64,000 nt of DNA from Rickettsia endosymbiont of Cantharis rufa (GTDB lineage: Bacteria > Pseudomonadota > Alphaproteobacteria > Rickettsiales > Rickettsiaceae). Below, one piece after another: positions 39,891 to 51,638 of the stretch. Under the pieces are notes generated by a model, which saw only the letters and a list, made by a program, of their open reading frames with translations, was not told the origin of the DNA and searched no databases. Numbering within the stretch: the first letter of the stretch is position 1; the number at the start of each line of letters is the position of its first letter. Made by a program: the position numbers and the translations under genes. The DNA is taken from positions 1,399,985 to 1,463,984 of the forward strand of contig NZ_OZ032150.1 of the NCBI RefSeq assembly GCF_964026445.1, given 5' to 3'.

Positions 39891-40926
39891 ATAGTTTTCC
39901 AGAAAGTTAATAATAGACGATATTAACAGTAGGGATAAAAATGCCGGATATAGAGCCAAAGATATATCCAGCTGAATTTAAAGAATCAGCGATTAGATTA
40001 GCTATTGAGTCTAAGCAACCTTTTGCTCAAACAGCTAGAGAACTAGGAATTACGAAGTATAGTCTATATAATTGGGTTAATAAACATTCAAAACTCAAGG
40101 AAGTAATGAGATATGAAGAACATCTGTATGATGAATTAAGGAGATTGAAGAAGAACTAGATAGAGTAACACAAGAACGTGATCTATTAAAAAGGCTGCCG
40201 CGTACTTTGCAAAAGAATCCCAATAAGGTACGCATGGATAAAGGAAAACAGAGGTAATTTTTCCATTTCTGCTATGTGTAAATTTATGAAAGTATCACGT
40301 AATGGTTATTATGAATGGTTAAATAATCTTGGATGTAATAGGGTTAAAGAAGGTAATGAATTAACAAACAGAATTGAAATTATCTTTAAAGAAGGTAGAG
40401 GTAATTATGGAACTAGACCTATTAAAAAGGAACTATCACGGCAAGATATAACTGCTAGTAGGAGACGCATTGCAAGACTAATAAAAGAAGCTAATTTGCT
40501 ATGTAAAACTAAACGTAAATTTAAAGCCATTACTGACTCTAATCATAATAAGCAAATTGCTCCTAATTTATTAAATAGAGAGTTTACAGTTTATGCTGCT
40601 AATTGTTATTGGGTTGGAGACATAACCTATGTGCCAACTGGTGAAGGCTGGCTATATTTAGCAACTGTTATTGATCTATTTTCTAGAAAAATTATAGGAT
40701 GGTCTATGAGTAATAACATGAGAGCTGATTTGGTTAATAATGCTTTATTAATGGCAATATGGCAACGTAAACCAGCAAAAGGGCTTATTTGGCATACTGA
40801 TAGAGGTAGTCAATATTGTTCTGATAGTCATTTAAAAATTATAAAACAACATGGTATCAAACAGAGTATGGGTCGTAAAGGAAATTGCTTGGATAATGCT
40901 GTTGCTGAAAGTTTCTTTCATACTAT
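39881..40926 (+). mobile_element. IS3-family element B, 3' truncated by IS21
   Basis: Left end TGATGCAGCTATAGTTTTCC at 39881, uninterrupted here, so it shows what the IS3 end looked like before IS1 went into copy A. OrfA (39941-40159) is almost identical to copy A. OrfB starts at 40274 and is identical in stretch after stretch until FFHT, where at 40927 an IS21 end begins; the last 50 codons and right end are missing. Confidence 0.9.
39941..40159 (+). CDS. IS3 element B OrfA
   Basis: 72 residues, differing from copy A at a few positions (for example AIESKQPFAQT instead of TIESKQPFAQA). Same early stop, so the short OrfA predates the duplication of the element. Confidence 0.75.
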   Translation: MPDIEPKIYPAEFKESAIRLAIESKQPFAQTARELGITKYSLYNWVNKHSKLKEVMRYEEHLYDELRRLKKN

Positions 40927-42665
<1,739 letters not shown>

Positions 42666-42690
42666 GAAAACTATAGTCGCATCATATATT
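42666..42690 (-). mobile_element. Solo IS3 left end
   Basis: GAAAACTATAGTCGCATCA is the exact complement of the IS3 left end at 20020-20038, up to the same position at which IS1 copy 3 is inserted there. An IS3 element with IS1 in its left end once stood here too, or this junction arose by recombination with copy A. Confidence 0.8.
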
Positions 42691-42860
42691 TTATACATTT
42701 GTTCCCAACTATTAGTATAGTTATACTTACCCAAGAATAAAATACAAGTGGAAAAGATGGGCGTTTTACATTGACTATTGGACTTAAAAATGGTCTACTT
42801 GTTAAGAAGTTTTTGCGTAGATACAGGAGTCGTTATTGCATGGCTCGCAAAGCCCACTCG

Positions 42861-43100
42861 ATGTCATTCCCGCGTAGGCGGGAATCCAGAAGTAAAGCGA
42901 GATAAATCGAGCTTTAAAAAGATATTTAAGATCAAGTTTTTATTAAAATAAAGCTTTTTAAAGGCTTTAAAGTACTGGATTCTCGCCTACGCGGGAATGA
43001 CATAAACGAGCCATGCAACAAGCCGGCTTTTAGCTAGGAATGACATAGGGTCTTAGGTTGACACCTATGGGCTTCCGCGGGAATGACACAGGTATCCACG
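42861..43100. repeat. RPE cluster upstream of the exported protein
   Basis: Arms TCATTCCCGCGTAGGCGGGA and GGATTCTCGCCTACGCGGGA around a central region with AAAGCTTTTTAAAGGCTTTA, followed by several half elements (AGGAATGACAT, GCGGGAATGACAC, TCCACGCAACAA). A fake upstream extension of the next gene arises from it. Confidence 0.8.
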
Positions 43101-43132
43101 CAACAATATTACTTATTAAGAATAAGGTTTAT

Positions 43133-43516
43133 ATGATAAAAAAAATAATATTTGGAATAGCTATTTTACTTAGTCTGAGCAGCTTTGCCAATAGCGTAGC
43201 TTCTGACGTCTCAAAAAAAGATGGAGCAAAAACTAGTGATGTTACAACACAAAAAATTATAGATGATTTCTCTACTTACGCAGGTACTATCAAACCGGAA
43301 ATACGTGAAGAAATACAAAAATATAGAGTAGAAATAGTCAATATTAACAAAGAAAAACGCGAATTATATAATAGTCTTTCAAAAGAGGCGCAAAATTTTT
43401 TAGCAGAGCAGCAGAAATATAAACAAAAGCTTTCCCTCTCTAAACTACCGGCAGAAGACGATCAAAAAAATAATACTGCTAATTCTGACGCTAATAAGAA
43501 TACAAATACAAAATAG
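43133..43516 (+). CDS. Exported protein of unknown function
   Basis: ATG at 43133 gives 127 residues: signal peptide [20 protein letters not shown] (cleavage near ANSVAS), then a charged, probably helical region ([39 protein letters not shown]) and a low-complexity Asn/Ala/Lys tail. Earlier in-frame codons derive from an RPE. No family recognised; looks like a small periplasmic coiled-coil protein. Confidence 0.65.
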   Translation: MIKKIIFGIAILLSLSSFANSVASDVSKKDGAKTSDVTTQKIIDDFSTYAGTIKPEIREEIQKYRVEIVNINKEKRELYNSLSKEAQNFLAEQQKYKQKLSLSKLPAEDDQKNNTANSDANKNTNTK

Positions 43517-43621
43517 CGTTGTTACGTGGATGAGTTTTTCGTCATTGCGAAGCCATGAAGTGACTGCGGCAATTTCATGAAATGTAGAAATCAAGATCTA
43601 ATCCTACAGACACTATAAAAA

Positions 43622-43975
43622 TTATATCTGAATGTCTGATAAGTTATGATTGTCAGATGAGTATTCAAGATATAAGATTTCGTTATTCTTTTCAACATCT
43701 AACTTTTTACTATCCATAAAAGCCTGCATAGGCGTTTTACCATAGCGATATTTACCGGAATGTGATCTTTCGTTATTGTAATGCTCTAACCAAATATCAA
43801 GATCTAGTTGTAGATCATCAAGATCAGTATAAATCTTTTTACGCATAGCTGTATCAAAGAATTCTTGTTTCATAGTTTTATTAAAGCGTTCACACATACC
43901 ATTTGTTTGAGGAGAATATGCTTTAGTAGTAGTATACTCAATACCCTCAATGCTTAAGAACAATTCAAAAGCATG
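43622..43975 (-). pseudogene. IS481 transposase, C-terminal fragment
   Basis: About 115 codons from FELFLSIEGIEYTTTKAY to SSDNHNLSDIQI; it retains the last catalytic Glu in MCERFNKTMKQ but not the two Asp residues. Cut by IS1 copy 7. Confidence 0.85.
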
Positions 43976-44805
43976 GGTCGCGCCCCCGTATTGCAGCTTA
44001 GCATGAATAGTCTATAATCCTCAAACAGTAATAAGAGAGAATTATAGTTAAGGAGTTATGGCAAGAATAGATGTTAAGTGTAGATCAAGAATAGATGTTA
44101 AGTGTAGATATTGTAACGACACAGAAAAAGTAGTAAAGGCGGGATATTCAATTTCAAAACAACAGAGATATCAATGCAAGCAGTGTAATCGATATTTTTA
44201 ACTGTAATATATTAATAATGCCTCTAAGCCTGGAGTCAAGACTCAGATAGTAGATATGTCAATCAATGGCTCTGGAGTTAGGGATACAGTAAGAGTATTA
44301 AAAGTGGGTATCAATACGGTTATCCGTGTTTTAAAAAAATCTAGCGTTAAAAAAGATAAATCATTCTATCAATACGATAGAAGTAATTATTGCTCCTGAA
44401 ATAGATGAACAATGGTCTTATGTACAGAATAAATCCAAACAAAGATGGCTTTGATATTCTTTGGATAAGATTTTGTTAAAAGTAGTTGCTTATACTTTTG
44501 GTACAAGATGTGATAGCACATCAGAATCATTACTGAAAAAAACTGGAGGATTTTAAGGTTACTTTTTACTTTACAGATGGATAGGGAAGTTATGCTAGGT
44601 TATTAGATCCCAAAAAACACATTGTTAGTAAAAAATATACTCAACGGATAGAACGGGGTAACTTAAATCTTAGAACAAGATGCAAAAGACTGACACGTAA
44701 AACAATTTGTTTTTCCAAGTCATTGGATATTCATGATAAAGTCATCGGAACTCTTATTGAACGTATAGCATTTAATACCCACATCTGCAAAATGGAGGTG
44801 CGGCC
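43976..44805 (+). mobile_element. IS1-family element, copy 7, inactive
   Basis: 830 bp, GGTCGCGCCCCCG to GGAGGTGCGGCC, inserted in IS481 element C. The left flank is AAAAGCATG; the right flank starts CATAAGCTGG before the IS481 sequence resumes (ATACTCTATATTGCCC). The expected duplicate AAAAGCATG is absent on the right. Confidence 0.9.
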
Positions 44806-44845
44806 CATAAGCTGGATACTCTATATTGCCCTTATATTCGCCACC

Positions 44846-45708
44846 GGCACCGTCAAGTTAAGTAAGATAGAGTCAAAAGGAGCTATATTTTTAGATTTCA
44901 GGCAGCAAGAAGTCTTTGAGTAGCTTCATCCCAAACGTCTTTAGCGGATGTAAATGCAATTCTTTGCTCGGGTGCCTTTTTATTATATCTACCAACATCT
45001 ACAGCAAATATATTTCTAACCTTGCTCATCAGTGATAATGTACATTGTGCTGGGTTAGGATGCTTGAATTTAATCAGTATCCTCTCTTTTTGCCTAAGTT
45101 GGCTGATGAGCATTCTCAACGCGGTTATTTAGTCTCTTATTAGTGCGATACTTAGTTTTAGGGCACATAAGCTTAACAGGTTTAATGTAACTCCTTAGCT
45201 TATCAGTAACAATTACTCTTGGAGAAGGATAATTACCCAGTAATCTTGATAAAAACCTAATATCTGACTTCTTGTTACGACGCTTCTGCAACAATACTTC
45301 TAACTCATACCCCTCAGAATCAACAGCTCTCCATAATATGAATACTTCACCTTTGATCTCGATGTTCATCTCATCTAAATGCCATTTATCAGTTGGCTTC
45401 CGCCCTCTCTTCCTGATGACATCTTGAAAATAAACTGCAAATTTATTGCACCAAAATCTTACAGTCTCATGACTCAAAATAATACCTCGATATGCCATCT
45501 GTTCTTGAACATCTCGGTAGCTACTATTAAAACGATGATATAACCATACTACATGACTGATAATACTTGCTGGAAAACGATGTCTCTTCGGGGCTTGAGT
45601 AATATGCATAGCGGTATAATTTAGAAAAAAATGGTTATTGCTATTCTATAAATCATTCTTTGCATTTGCTCGATACTTAATTTACATCTCTTTTAACTTG
45701 ACGGTGCC
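44846..45708 (-). mobile_element. IS6-family element, copy 2
   Basis: 863 bp with GGCACCGTCAAGTTAA at both ends. The transposase start is intact here (MHITQAPKRHRFPASIISHV, frame 45094-45609), but one inserted base near 45098 (CTAAGTTGG instead of CTAGTTGG) shifts the C-terminal 65 codons (44898-45100). So this copy and the other two are broken at different points. Flanking 8 bp do not match. Confidence 0.9.
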
Positions 45709-45939
45709 GTTTCATATAGCTCTTTAAACCTATAATAACTGTCCCGACTGTAAACACATAGCTTTACATGCTGACGATATACTTCCAAGACTCCTAGCTA
45801 ATTCTAGTAATCCTATTTTTGGCTTTATTATTTTTTGATTTAGATTCATCTCTAGTCCTCCATTTAATATTTATCTTATTTTACTAAATGTAAGATTAAA
45901 TCTCAACTATTACATTTTAAAAACTATTCGGTGCTGTAG

Positions 45940-46218
45940 TTAATACTTCTTTTTGCTCCACCATTTTTCCTTTTCTTCTAGTAATTCTGAATTTAAGTTT
46001 TCAGTGATTTCTATCATTTCTTCTAGATATTTTTTGGATTTTTTCATTACATTAAAGCTTTTTATGATATCGTCTTGTTCAAATTGAGACTGAAGATTAT
46101 CGAGTTCATGTATAATGGCTTGACGAATAAATGTTGTTCTAGATAATCCTAGCTTTTTAGCAATTTCATTACTAGCTTTAGCTATATTATCGGGTAGAGT
46201 AATAGATAAGCTTCTCAT
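45940..46218 (-). CDS. Ribbon-helix-helix (CopG-like) antitoxin, orphan
   Basis: 92 residues: MRSLSITLPDNIAKASNEIA, KKLGLSRTTFIRQAIIHEL is a clear RHH fold (SITLP strand, GLSRTTFIRQAI helix), then an acidic helical tail that usually binds a toxin. The next gene on this strand should be the toxin, but 25 bp after the stop an IS481 end begins. The partner was probably removed by IS activity. Confidence 0.8.
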   Translation of the reverse strand: MRSLSITLPDNIAKASNEIAKKLGLSRTTFIRQAIIHELDNLQSQFEQDDIIKSFNVMKKSKKYLEEMIEITENLNSELLEEKEKWWSKKKY

Positions 46219-46268
46219 ATCATTTTTTATATATAATTTTATATTAAATTCTTATAAAAGCAATATAT

Positions 46269-47591
46269 TCATAATTCCCTAACCGCTTTCAGCGCTAGCT
46301 TTTTATTCCTAAAGACATTAATTTTAGAAAAGATGCTGCTTTTCGATTTTTTAAAATCACGTTTATAATCTTCGCCGGTGACAGCATTATAGCTAGTAAT
46401 TAAAGAAGGTATAACCTCGTTATAATATACTTTATAAAGGTTATGCATTGTTTCTTTGGTTGTTAAATATCCCCATTTTACTACTTGTTGCGGTACTCTA
46501 GCGAGTGCCTCAATACAGGCTACGGCTTCTTCAATTTCAGGGTTTTTATTTTTATACACGTCAGCTGTCGGCGATAAATTAGCTTGCATATCTTTAAACA
46601 TAGCATCAATCATTAATGCCATATATTTATCGGTTTTAAATTTTTTCACAAATATTAGATTATGCTTACTGCTATAATTTAAAAGCCGAAATTTATATAT
46701 AAAAATCATGAATTTTATAGCGTAAACTTTTAAGCCGCTAACTTTATTTGCATTATAAAATTTAAGCTTCGTTTCATAATCTAGCTGCTTTTTCATACCT
46801 GCTTTAAGGAGCTTATGTAGCAAATTATGACAATGTATTATATCATTTTTTCTAGCAATTCGTACTTTATCGGTAGCTTTAGTACCGGAAAAATTAGCCG
46901 AATGCCTAGTTATTTGCTGCCCCCTATCATCTCTTTTTATGTCGGCAAAATGCCCAAGTTCTTGAGCTGCGATAATCTGAAGTCGTGCCACCGCAGGCCA
47001 GCCATTGCCGTAAATCGGATAATCTTTATTGTTTTCAGCAAAAGGATTACCGCCGCATGAAACAAAAATAGCTACGTCCTTGCCGTTAGTGCTTTGCATG
47101 CCGCTATTCCCACCGACTCGTTGCCAGCTAACCATATCCATCATGTCGCCGATATTATGCGAATAGGTGAGAAATACTTCCGTCTTATTAAAAAGAAGCC
47201 ATCTTATTACGATTGGATGAGCAGACTGGACAAAAAGACGCGCCAACATTTCGGTTACTTCTTTTTTAACTGGCTGCAATTTTTGTATTTGCTTTTTTAA
47301 ATTGTCGAAAATTGATTTTATTTTCTGATCTGAAGCAGAATTTCTGTATAAATTTTGAAAAAGCTTAGTAGTTACGGGGATTAAATGCGGGTTTGTTAGC
47401 TCTTCTTTACTAACCATCAAGCTGATATTAAGAGCGGGTTCGGTAAACCTTGCAAAATTGCAGCACTCATCGGTATCTATTCGTAATTTACCGGATTTGA
47501 TTAATTGCATTGCCAAATGCTCATACTCTATTTCCATGTCTTGTTTATAAATAGCAGGAACATGGTCAAGAATGTGGTATATGCTGGTCAT
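46269..47591 (-). CDS. Rickettsia-conserved protein, probably DUF2748 family
   Basis: A 440-residue soluble protein without signal peptide or membrane segment. I associate its start (SIYHILDHVPAIYKQDMEIE) with the rickettsial DUF2748 family, from memory. Notable: LQIIAAQELGHFADIKRDDR resembles a zinc-peptidase helix (HExGHxxD) in which the first His is Gln; followed by HSANFSGTKATD and a His-rich DIIHCHNLLHKLL. Whether metal is bound is unknown. It is followed upstream by two more unknown genes on the same strand (47601-48116 and 48168-48398), 9 and 51 bp apart, suggesting one operon. Confidence 0.6.
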   Translation of the reverse strand: MTSIYHILDHVPAIYKQDMEIEYEHLAMQLIKSGKLRIDTDECCNFARFTEPALNISLMVSKEELTNPHLIPVTTKLFQNLYRNSASDQKIKSIFDNLKKQIQKLQPVKKEVTEMLARLFVQSAHPIVIRWLLFNKTEVFLTYSHNIGDMMDMVSWQRVGGNSGMQSTNGKDVAIFVSCGGNPFAENNKDYPIYGNGWPAVARLQIIAAQELGHFADIKRDDRGQQITRHSANFSGTKATDKVRIARKNDIIHCHNLLHKLLKAGMKKQLDYETKLKFYNANKVSGLKVYAIKFMIFIYKFRLLNYSSKHNLIFVKKFKTDKYMALMIDAMFKDMQANLSPTADVYKNKNPEIEEAVACIEALARVPQQVVKWGYLTTKETMHNLYKVYYNEVIPSLITSYNAVTGEDYKRDFKKSKSSIFSKINVFRNKKLALKAVREL

Positions 47592-47600
47592 TTTTAAAGT

Positions 47601-48116
47601 TTACTGGTGGTTATTATTATCTTCTACATTACCTGCTACTATTACCTCACCATCTTCATCTATATCTAAAGATGGGGCCACTAAGTTGGATGCAAGCTCA
47701 GGTTCATTAGATACGTGTTTCGGTTTAGGTTCTTCTTTAAATATAAGATTTACAACAAAATCTACCTTAGAGAATACTGTGTCAAAGCAATCTTTAAAAA
47801 ATTTATCCGACGATTTTAACTTTATTACATCTAATGCTTTTTGTCTACCCTCTTCATTTTTAATACATATATTAATTGCCTCTCTCCTAAAAAATAAATG
47901 AGGATAATCATTGAAAATTTTTGTAATTAGCTCCGGCTGTTTCTCGCTAAAATATTCGAGGCATACCTTATTACCATATCTAAATATTTTATATGCTAAG
48001 AGTAAGATAAAGCAACCTTGTTCTTCTTCAGTAAATTTATCAGCAAAATATTTTTGATCAAGAAAATCCTCGACTCCTCTTCTGGCGCCGGTTGAAGAAA
48101 TCGCTATTTTTTCCAA
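47601..48116 (-). CDS. Unknown protein
   Basis: 171 residues: helical, charged N-terminal part (ARRGVEDFLDQKYFADKFTE, GCFILLLAYKIFRYG, KIFNDYPHLFFRREAINICI) and an acidic C-terminal tail (APSLDIDEDGEVIVAGNVE). No family recognised and no export signal. Located 9 bp upstream of the DUF2748-like gene on the same strand, so probably co-transcribed with it. Confidence 0.6.
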   Translation of the reverse strand: MEKIAISSTGARRGVEDFLDQKYFADKFTEEEQGCFILLLAYKIFRYGNKVCLEYFSEKQPELITKIFNDYPHLFFRREAINICIKNEEGRQKALDVIKLKSSDKFFKDCFDTVFSKVDFVVNLIFKEEPKPKHVSNEPELASNLVAPSLDIDEDGEVIVAGNVEDNNNHQ

Positions 48117-48167
48117 AAGTGGTTTTGGGAAATCAACTGAAAAGCGAGATATTTTTACACTTCGCAG

Positions 48168-48398
48168 CTATTCGCTTTTTGCTTTCTCAGTTATTATTTC
48201 AGATTTAGGTACTTGCTTTTCCATTTGCCATAAATCATACTCTACATTGCCGGAAGTAGTTTTCATTACATTATCCCATGATTTGTATAACCCCTCTTTT
48301 GTAGTAGTTAGAATTTGATTTAACAACGATTTAGAACTTTTTAATATATCCTCTGCATTATGATACATATAACTAATCAGAGCAATAGCATCTTGAAG
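48168..48398 (-). pseudogene. Unknown gene, 5' end removed by IS6
   Basis: The frame is open from the IS6 edge at 48398 (LQDAIALISY) through an internal ATG at 48368 (MYHNAEDILKSSKSLLNQIL) to the stop at 48168 (ending MEKQVPKSEIITEKAK). So the visible 66-residue protein is probably only the C-terminal part of a longer one. Helical and charged; no family recognised. First gene of the unknown three-gene group. Confidence 0.5.
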
Positions 48399-49259
48399 GG
48401 CACCGTCAAGTTAAAAGAGATGTAAATTAAATATCGAGCAAATGCAAAGAATGATTTATAGAATAGCAATAACCATTTTTTTCTAAATTATACCGCTATG
48501 CATATTACTCAAGCCCCGAAGAGACATCGTTTTCCAGCAAGTATTATCAGTCATGTAGTATGGTTATATCATCGTTTTAATAGAGCTACCGAGATGTTCA
48601 AGAACAGATGGCATATCGAGGTATTATTTTGAGTCATGAGACTGTAAGATTTTGGTGCAATAAATTTGCAGTTTATTTTCAAGATGTCATCAGGAAGAGA
48701 GGGCGGAAGCCAACTGATAAATGGCATTTAGATGAGATGAACATCGAGATCAAAGGTGAAGTATTCATATTATGGAGAGCTGTTGATTCTGAGGGGTATG
48801 AGTTAGAAGTATTGTTGCAGAAGCGTCGTAACAAGAAGTCAGATATTAGGTTTTTATCAAGATTACTGGGTAATTATCCTTCTCCAAGAGTAATTGTTAC
48901 TGATAAGCTAAGGAGTTACATTAAACCTGTTAAGCTTATGTGCCCTAAAACTAAGTATCGCACTCATAAGAGACTAAATAACCGCGTTGAGAATGCTCAT
49001 CAGCCAACTAGGCAAAAAGAGAGGATACTGATTAAATTCAAGCATCCTAACCCAGCACAATGTACATTATCACTGATGAGCAAGGTTAGAAATATATTTG
49101 CTGTAGATGTTGGTAGATATAATAAAAAGGCACCCGAGCAAAGAATTGCATTTACATCCGCTAAAGACGTTTGGGATGAAGCTACTCAAAGACTTCTTGC
49201 TGCCTGAAATCTAAAAATATAGCTCCTTTTGACTCTATCTTACTTAACTTGACGGTGCC
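48399..49259 (+). mobile_element. IS6-family element, copy 3
   Basis: 861 bp on the plus strand, GGCACCGTCAAGTTAA at both ends. The transposase core (48608-49207) is open, but the N-terminus has the same one-base loss as copy 1 (TTTAATAGAGCTACCG). Left flank is the truncated unknown gene, right flank is a half IS1 copy. Flanking 8 bp do not match. Confidence 0.9.
48608..49207 (+). pseudogene. IS6 transposase, N-terminally frameshifted
   Basis: 199 codons, identical in sequence to the product at 34195-34794, including the lesion, so these two copies are recent duplicates of an already broken element or have been homogenised. Confidence 0.85.
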
Positions 49260-49581
49260 TACTCTTACTGTATCCCTAACTCCAGAGCCATTGATTGACA
49301 TATCTACTATCTGAGTCTTGACTCCAGGCTTAGAGGCATTATTAATATATTACAGTTAAAAATATCGATTACACTGCTTGCATTGATATCTCTGTTGTTT
49401 TGAAATTGAATATCCCGCCTTTACTACTTTTTCTGTGTCGTTACAATATCTACACTTAACATCTATTCTTGATCTACACTTAACATCTATTCTTGCCATA
49501 ACTCCTTAACTATAATTCTCTCTTATCACTGTTTGAGGATTATAGACTATTCATGCTAAGCTGCAATACGGGGGCGCGACC
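49260..49581 (-). mobile_element. IS1-family half, copy 8a (InsA side)
   Basis: Contains the left terminal repeat (GGTCGCGCCCCCG on the minus strand, ending at 49581) and the InsA region down to the point CAGTAAGAGTA. The other half of the same copy is at 50627-51134 in the opposite orientation. Confidence 0.88.
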
Positions 49582-50565
49582 GGCTTAAGGAACAGAATGA
49601 TGAACTAGCGAAGGATTTGGGGAAAACTACAATCGAGAGGGATTGGGCAGTGGGAAAGCTAAGAAGCTTGGATTTATTAAATAGAAAGAGTCTTGTAGAG
49701 TCCAAGCTAGGACAATTACCAAAGACAAGACAATGTGAATTATTAGGGGTTAACCGTTCTTCAGCATATTATAAAGTACAAGAGGTTAGTAGCTATAATA
49801 TAAGTATATTAAATAGAATAGATGAGATATATACAGATAATCCAGAATTTGGATATCGTTATATATATCATCAATTATTAGAAGATGGGTATAAGATAGA
49901 TCGAGATCGAGTACTAAAATATATGAGATTAGTTGGTATTGAAGCGATATATCCTCATAAAAAGAAACTCACTACCATCAAAGATGGTGAGCATAAAATA
50001 TACAGCTATCTACTTGATAAATTCTGGATTAAAACAGATAAGACTAAGAAAGTAGTTGTTCCTACTGCCAATGAGGTTTGGAGCGGAGATATTACATATA
50101 TTCGCACTAAAGGCGGCTTTATGTATCTAACAGCCATTATAGATTGGCATAGCAAAGCCATATTAAGCTATAAACTGTCGAATAGTATGGATGGACTATT
50201 AGTTACTGATGTATTGAAGGAGGCATTAAGTAAGTATCAAGCTCCGCAGATTTTGAATAGTGATCAGGGTAGTCAATATACTAGCAATGATCATATAAGT
50301 ATTCTTAAAAGTCATGATATACAGATATCAATGAATGGTAAGGGCAGAAATATTGATAATATTGTTATTGAGCGTTTCTTTAGGACACTGAAATATAATT
50401 GTATATTTATTAATGATTATCAAAATATAGGAGAACTTAAAGAGGGTATCAATGATTATATCAGTAAATATAATTATCAGAGATTTCATTCAAGTATTGG
50501 GTATAAAAAACCCATGAATGTATATCTCGATAGTATACAACATCATACACAAATAGCAGCTTAAT
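49582..50565 (+). mobile_element. IS3-family (different subgroup) OrfB, 5' truncated
   Basis: The open frame continues from the IS1 edge (RLKEQNDELAKDLGKTTIER) to the stop at 50563-50565, so OrfA and the programmed frameshift are gone but the OrfB is complete: HTH part (ELLGVNRSSAYYKVQE), then D in VWSGDITYIRTKGGF, D in ILNSDQGSQYTS and E in IDNIVIERFFRTLKYN. It is not closely related to elements A and B. The catalytic core looks sound. Confidence 0.88.
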
Positions 50566-50626
50566 TTTGAACAAAATTACCAAGTACATTGTTCATATAT
50601 TTTGTCTTGATTTTTCAGGTCATTAT

Positions 50627-51134
50627 AAAGTGGGTATCAATACGGTTATCCGTGTTTTAAAAAAAAATCTAGCGTTAAAAAAGATAAATCATTCTATCAA
50701 TACGATAGAAGTAATTATTGCTCCTGAAATAGATGAACAATGGTCTTATGTACAGAATAAATCCAAACAAAGATGGCTTTGATATTCTTTGGATAAGATT
50801 TTGTTAAAAGTAGTTGCTTATACTTTTGGTACAAGATGTGATAGCACATCAGAATCATTACTGAAAAAAACCGGAGGATTTTAAGGTTACTTTTTATTTT
50901 ACAGATGGATGGGGAAGTTATGCTGGGTTATTAGATCCCAAAAAACACATTGTTAGTAAAAAATATACTCAACGGATAGAACGGGGTAACTTAAATCTTA
51001 GAACAAGATGCAAAAGACTGACACGTAAAACAATTTGTTTTTCCAAGTCATTGGATATTCATGATAAAGTCATCGGAACTCTTATTGAACGTATAGCCTT
51101 TTAATATCCACATCTGTAAAATGGAGGTGCGACC
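50627..51134 (+). mobile_element. IS1-family half, copy 8b (InsB side)
   Basis: From AAAGTGGGTATCAATACGG to GGAGGTGCGACC. This copy retains TGG and GGG codons lost elsewhere (GATGGATGGGGAAGTTATGC), but has TGA in RWL-stop-YSLDK. Inverting 49260-50626 would rejoin it with copy 8a. Confidence 0.88.
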
Positions 51135-51137
51135 GAA

Positions 51138-51320
51138 TTGTTTAATATATTCAAGACCTGTAATGCTCTAACTATTGATGATAGATTGCTAATTGGATTT
51201 TTACAGTTTATAAAAGATACTGATAATAAAAAACCATCCCTTTTAAATGAATTAAAAGAGATGCATAAGAAATTTAAAATGCCCAGTAAACCAAAATCAG
51301 GAAACATCAAAACTGATTAA
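51138..51320 (+). pseudogene. Unknown small ORF next to traD-like remnant
   Basis: About 60 codons starting at the IS1 edge: TIDDRLLIGFLQFIKDTDNK and LLNELKEMHKKFKMPSKPK. The N-terminus is likely cut by IS1. In Ti-type conjugation modules a small TraC gene precedes traD, so this could be a TraC relic; that is inference from position. Confidence 0.35.
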
Positions 51321-51530
51321 ATTGATTACAAAGAAATTATGGTATACGCGTATGCAATTATAAAAAGCAGTAGCCTTTGATCGTAAATCTGATGCTAGAA
51401 AAAAGATTATGTTAGACGGATTATTTGTTAAAGCAGGTCTTGATTACCTGCATCCGGATAATGCTCATATTCTCTATGGAATGCTGCTAGATTGTAAAGA
51501 GCAATTAATCATTAATCCGAAGATTATTGA
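51321..51530 (+). pseudogene. TraD (Ti-type) conjugation protein remnant
   Basis: After a frame break near 51361 the plus strand reads AVAFDRKSDARKKIMLDGLF, VKAGLDYLHPDNAHILYGML, LDCKEQLIINPKIIDK, then TGA where Trp is expected and RSKGRALL. RKKI.LGGL..KAGL is the hallmark of the small TraD protein of Ti-type DNA transfer systems, which occurs in the Rickettsiales amplified genetic element. Broken by a shift and a stop. Confidence 0.65.
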
Positions 51531-51638
51531 TAAATGAAGAAGTAAGGGTAGGGCATTGTTAATCTCTAAATATTGAATTTATATTAGTGGACCTTCAGTA
51601 AAAAATATTTAAATATAATACATCAAAGGTTTTAGTTT

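Larger units (their letters stand above)
43583..45914 (-). mobile_element. IS481-family element C with nested IS1 and IS6
   Basis: Outer ends TGTAGAAATCAAGATCTAAT at 43583 and, on the other strand, TGTAATAGTTGAGATTTAAT ending at 45914 belong to one IS481 element on the minus strand. Inside it lie IS1 copy 7 (43976-44805) and IS6 copy 2 (44846-45708). The transposase C-terminal part is at 43622-43975 (LSIEGIEYTTTKAYSPQTNG, CERFNKTMKQEFF), a small piece follows IS1 (44815-44845), and the N-terminal start is at 45709-45860. The central part is missing, so a deletion accompanied the insertions. Confidence 0.85.

Noticed and set aside
44723..44923. 66-codon plus-strand gene
   Set aside because: It is the end of IS1 copy 7 ([16 protein letters not shown]) read through into IS481 and IS6 sequence.
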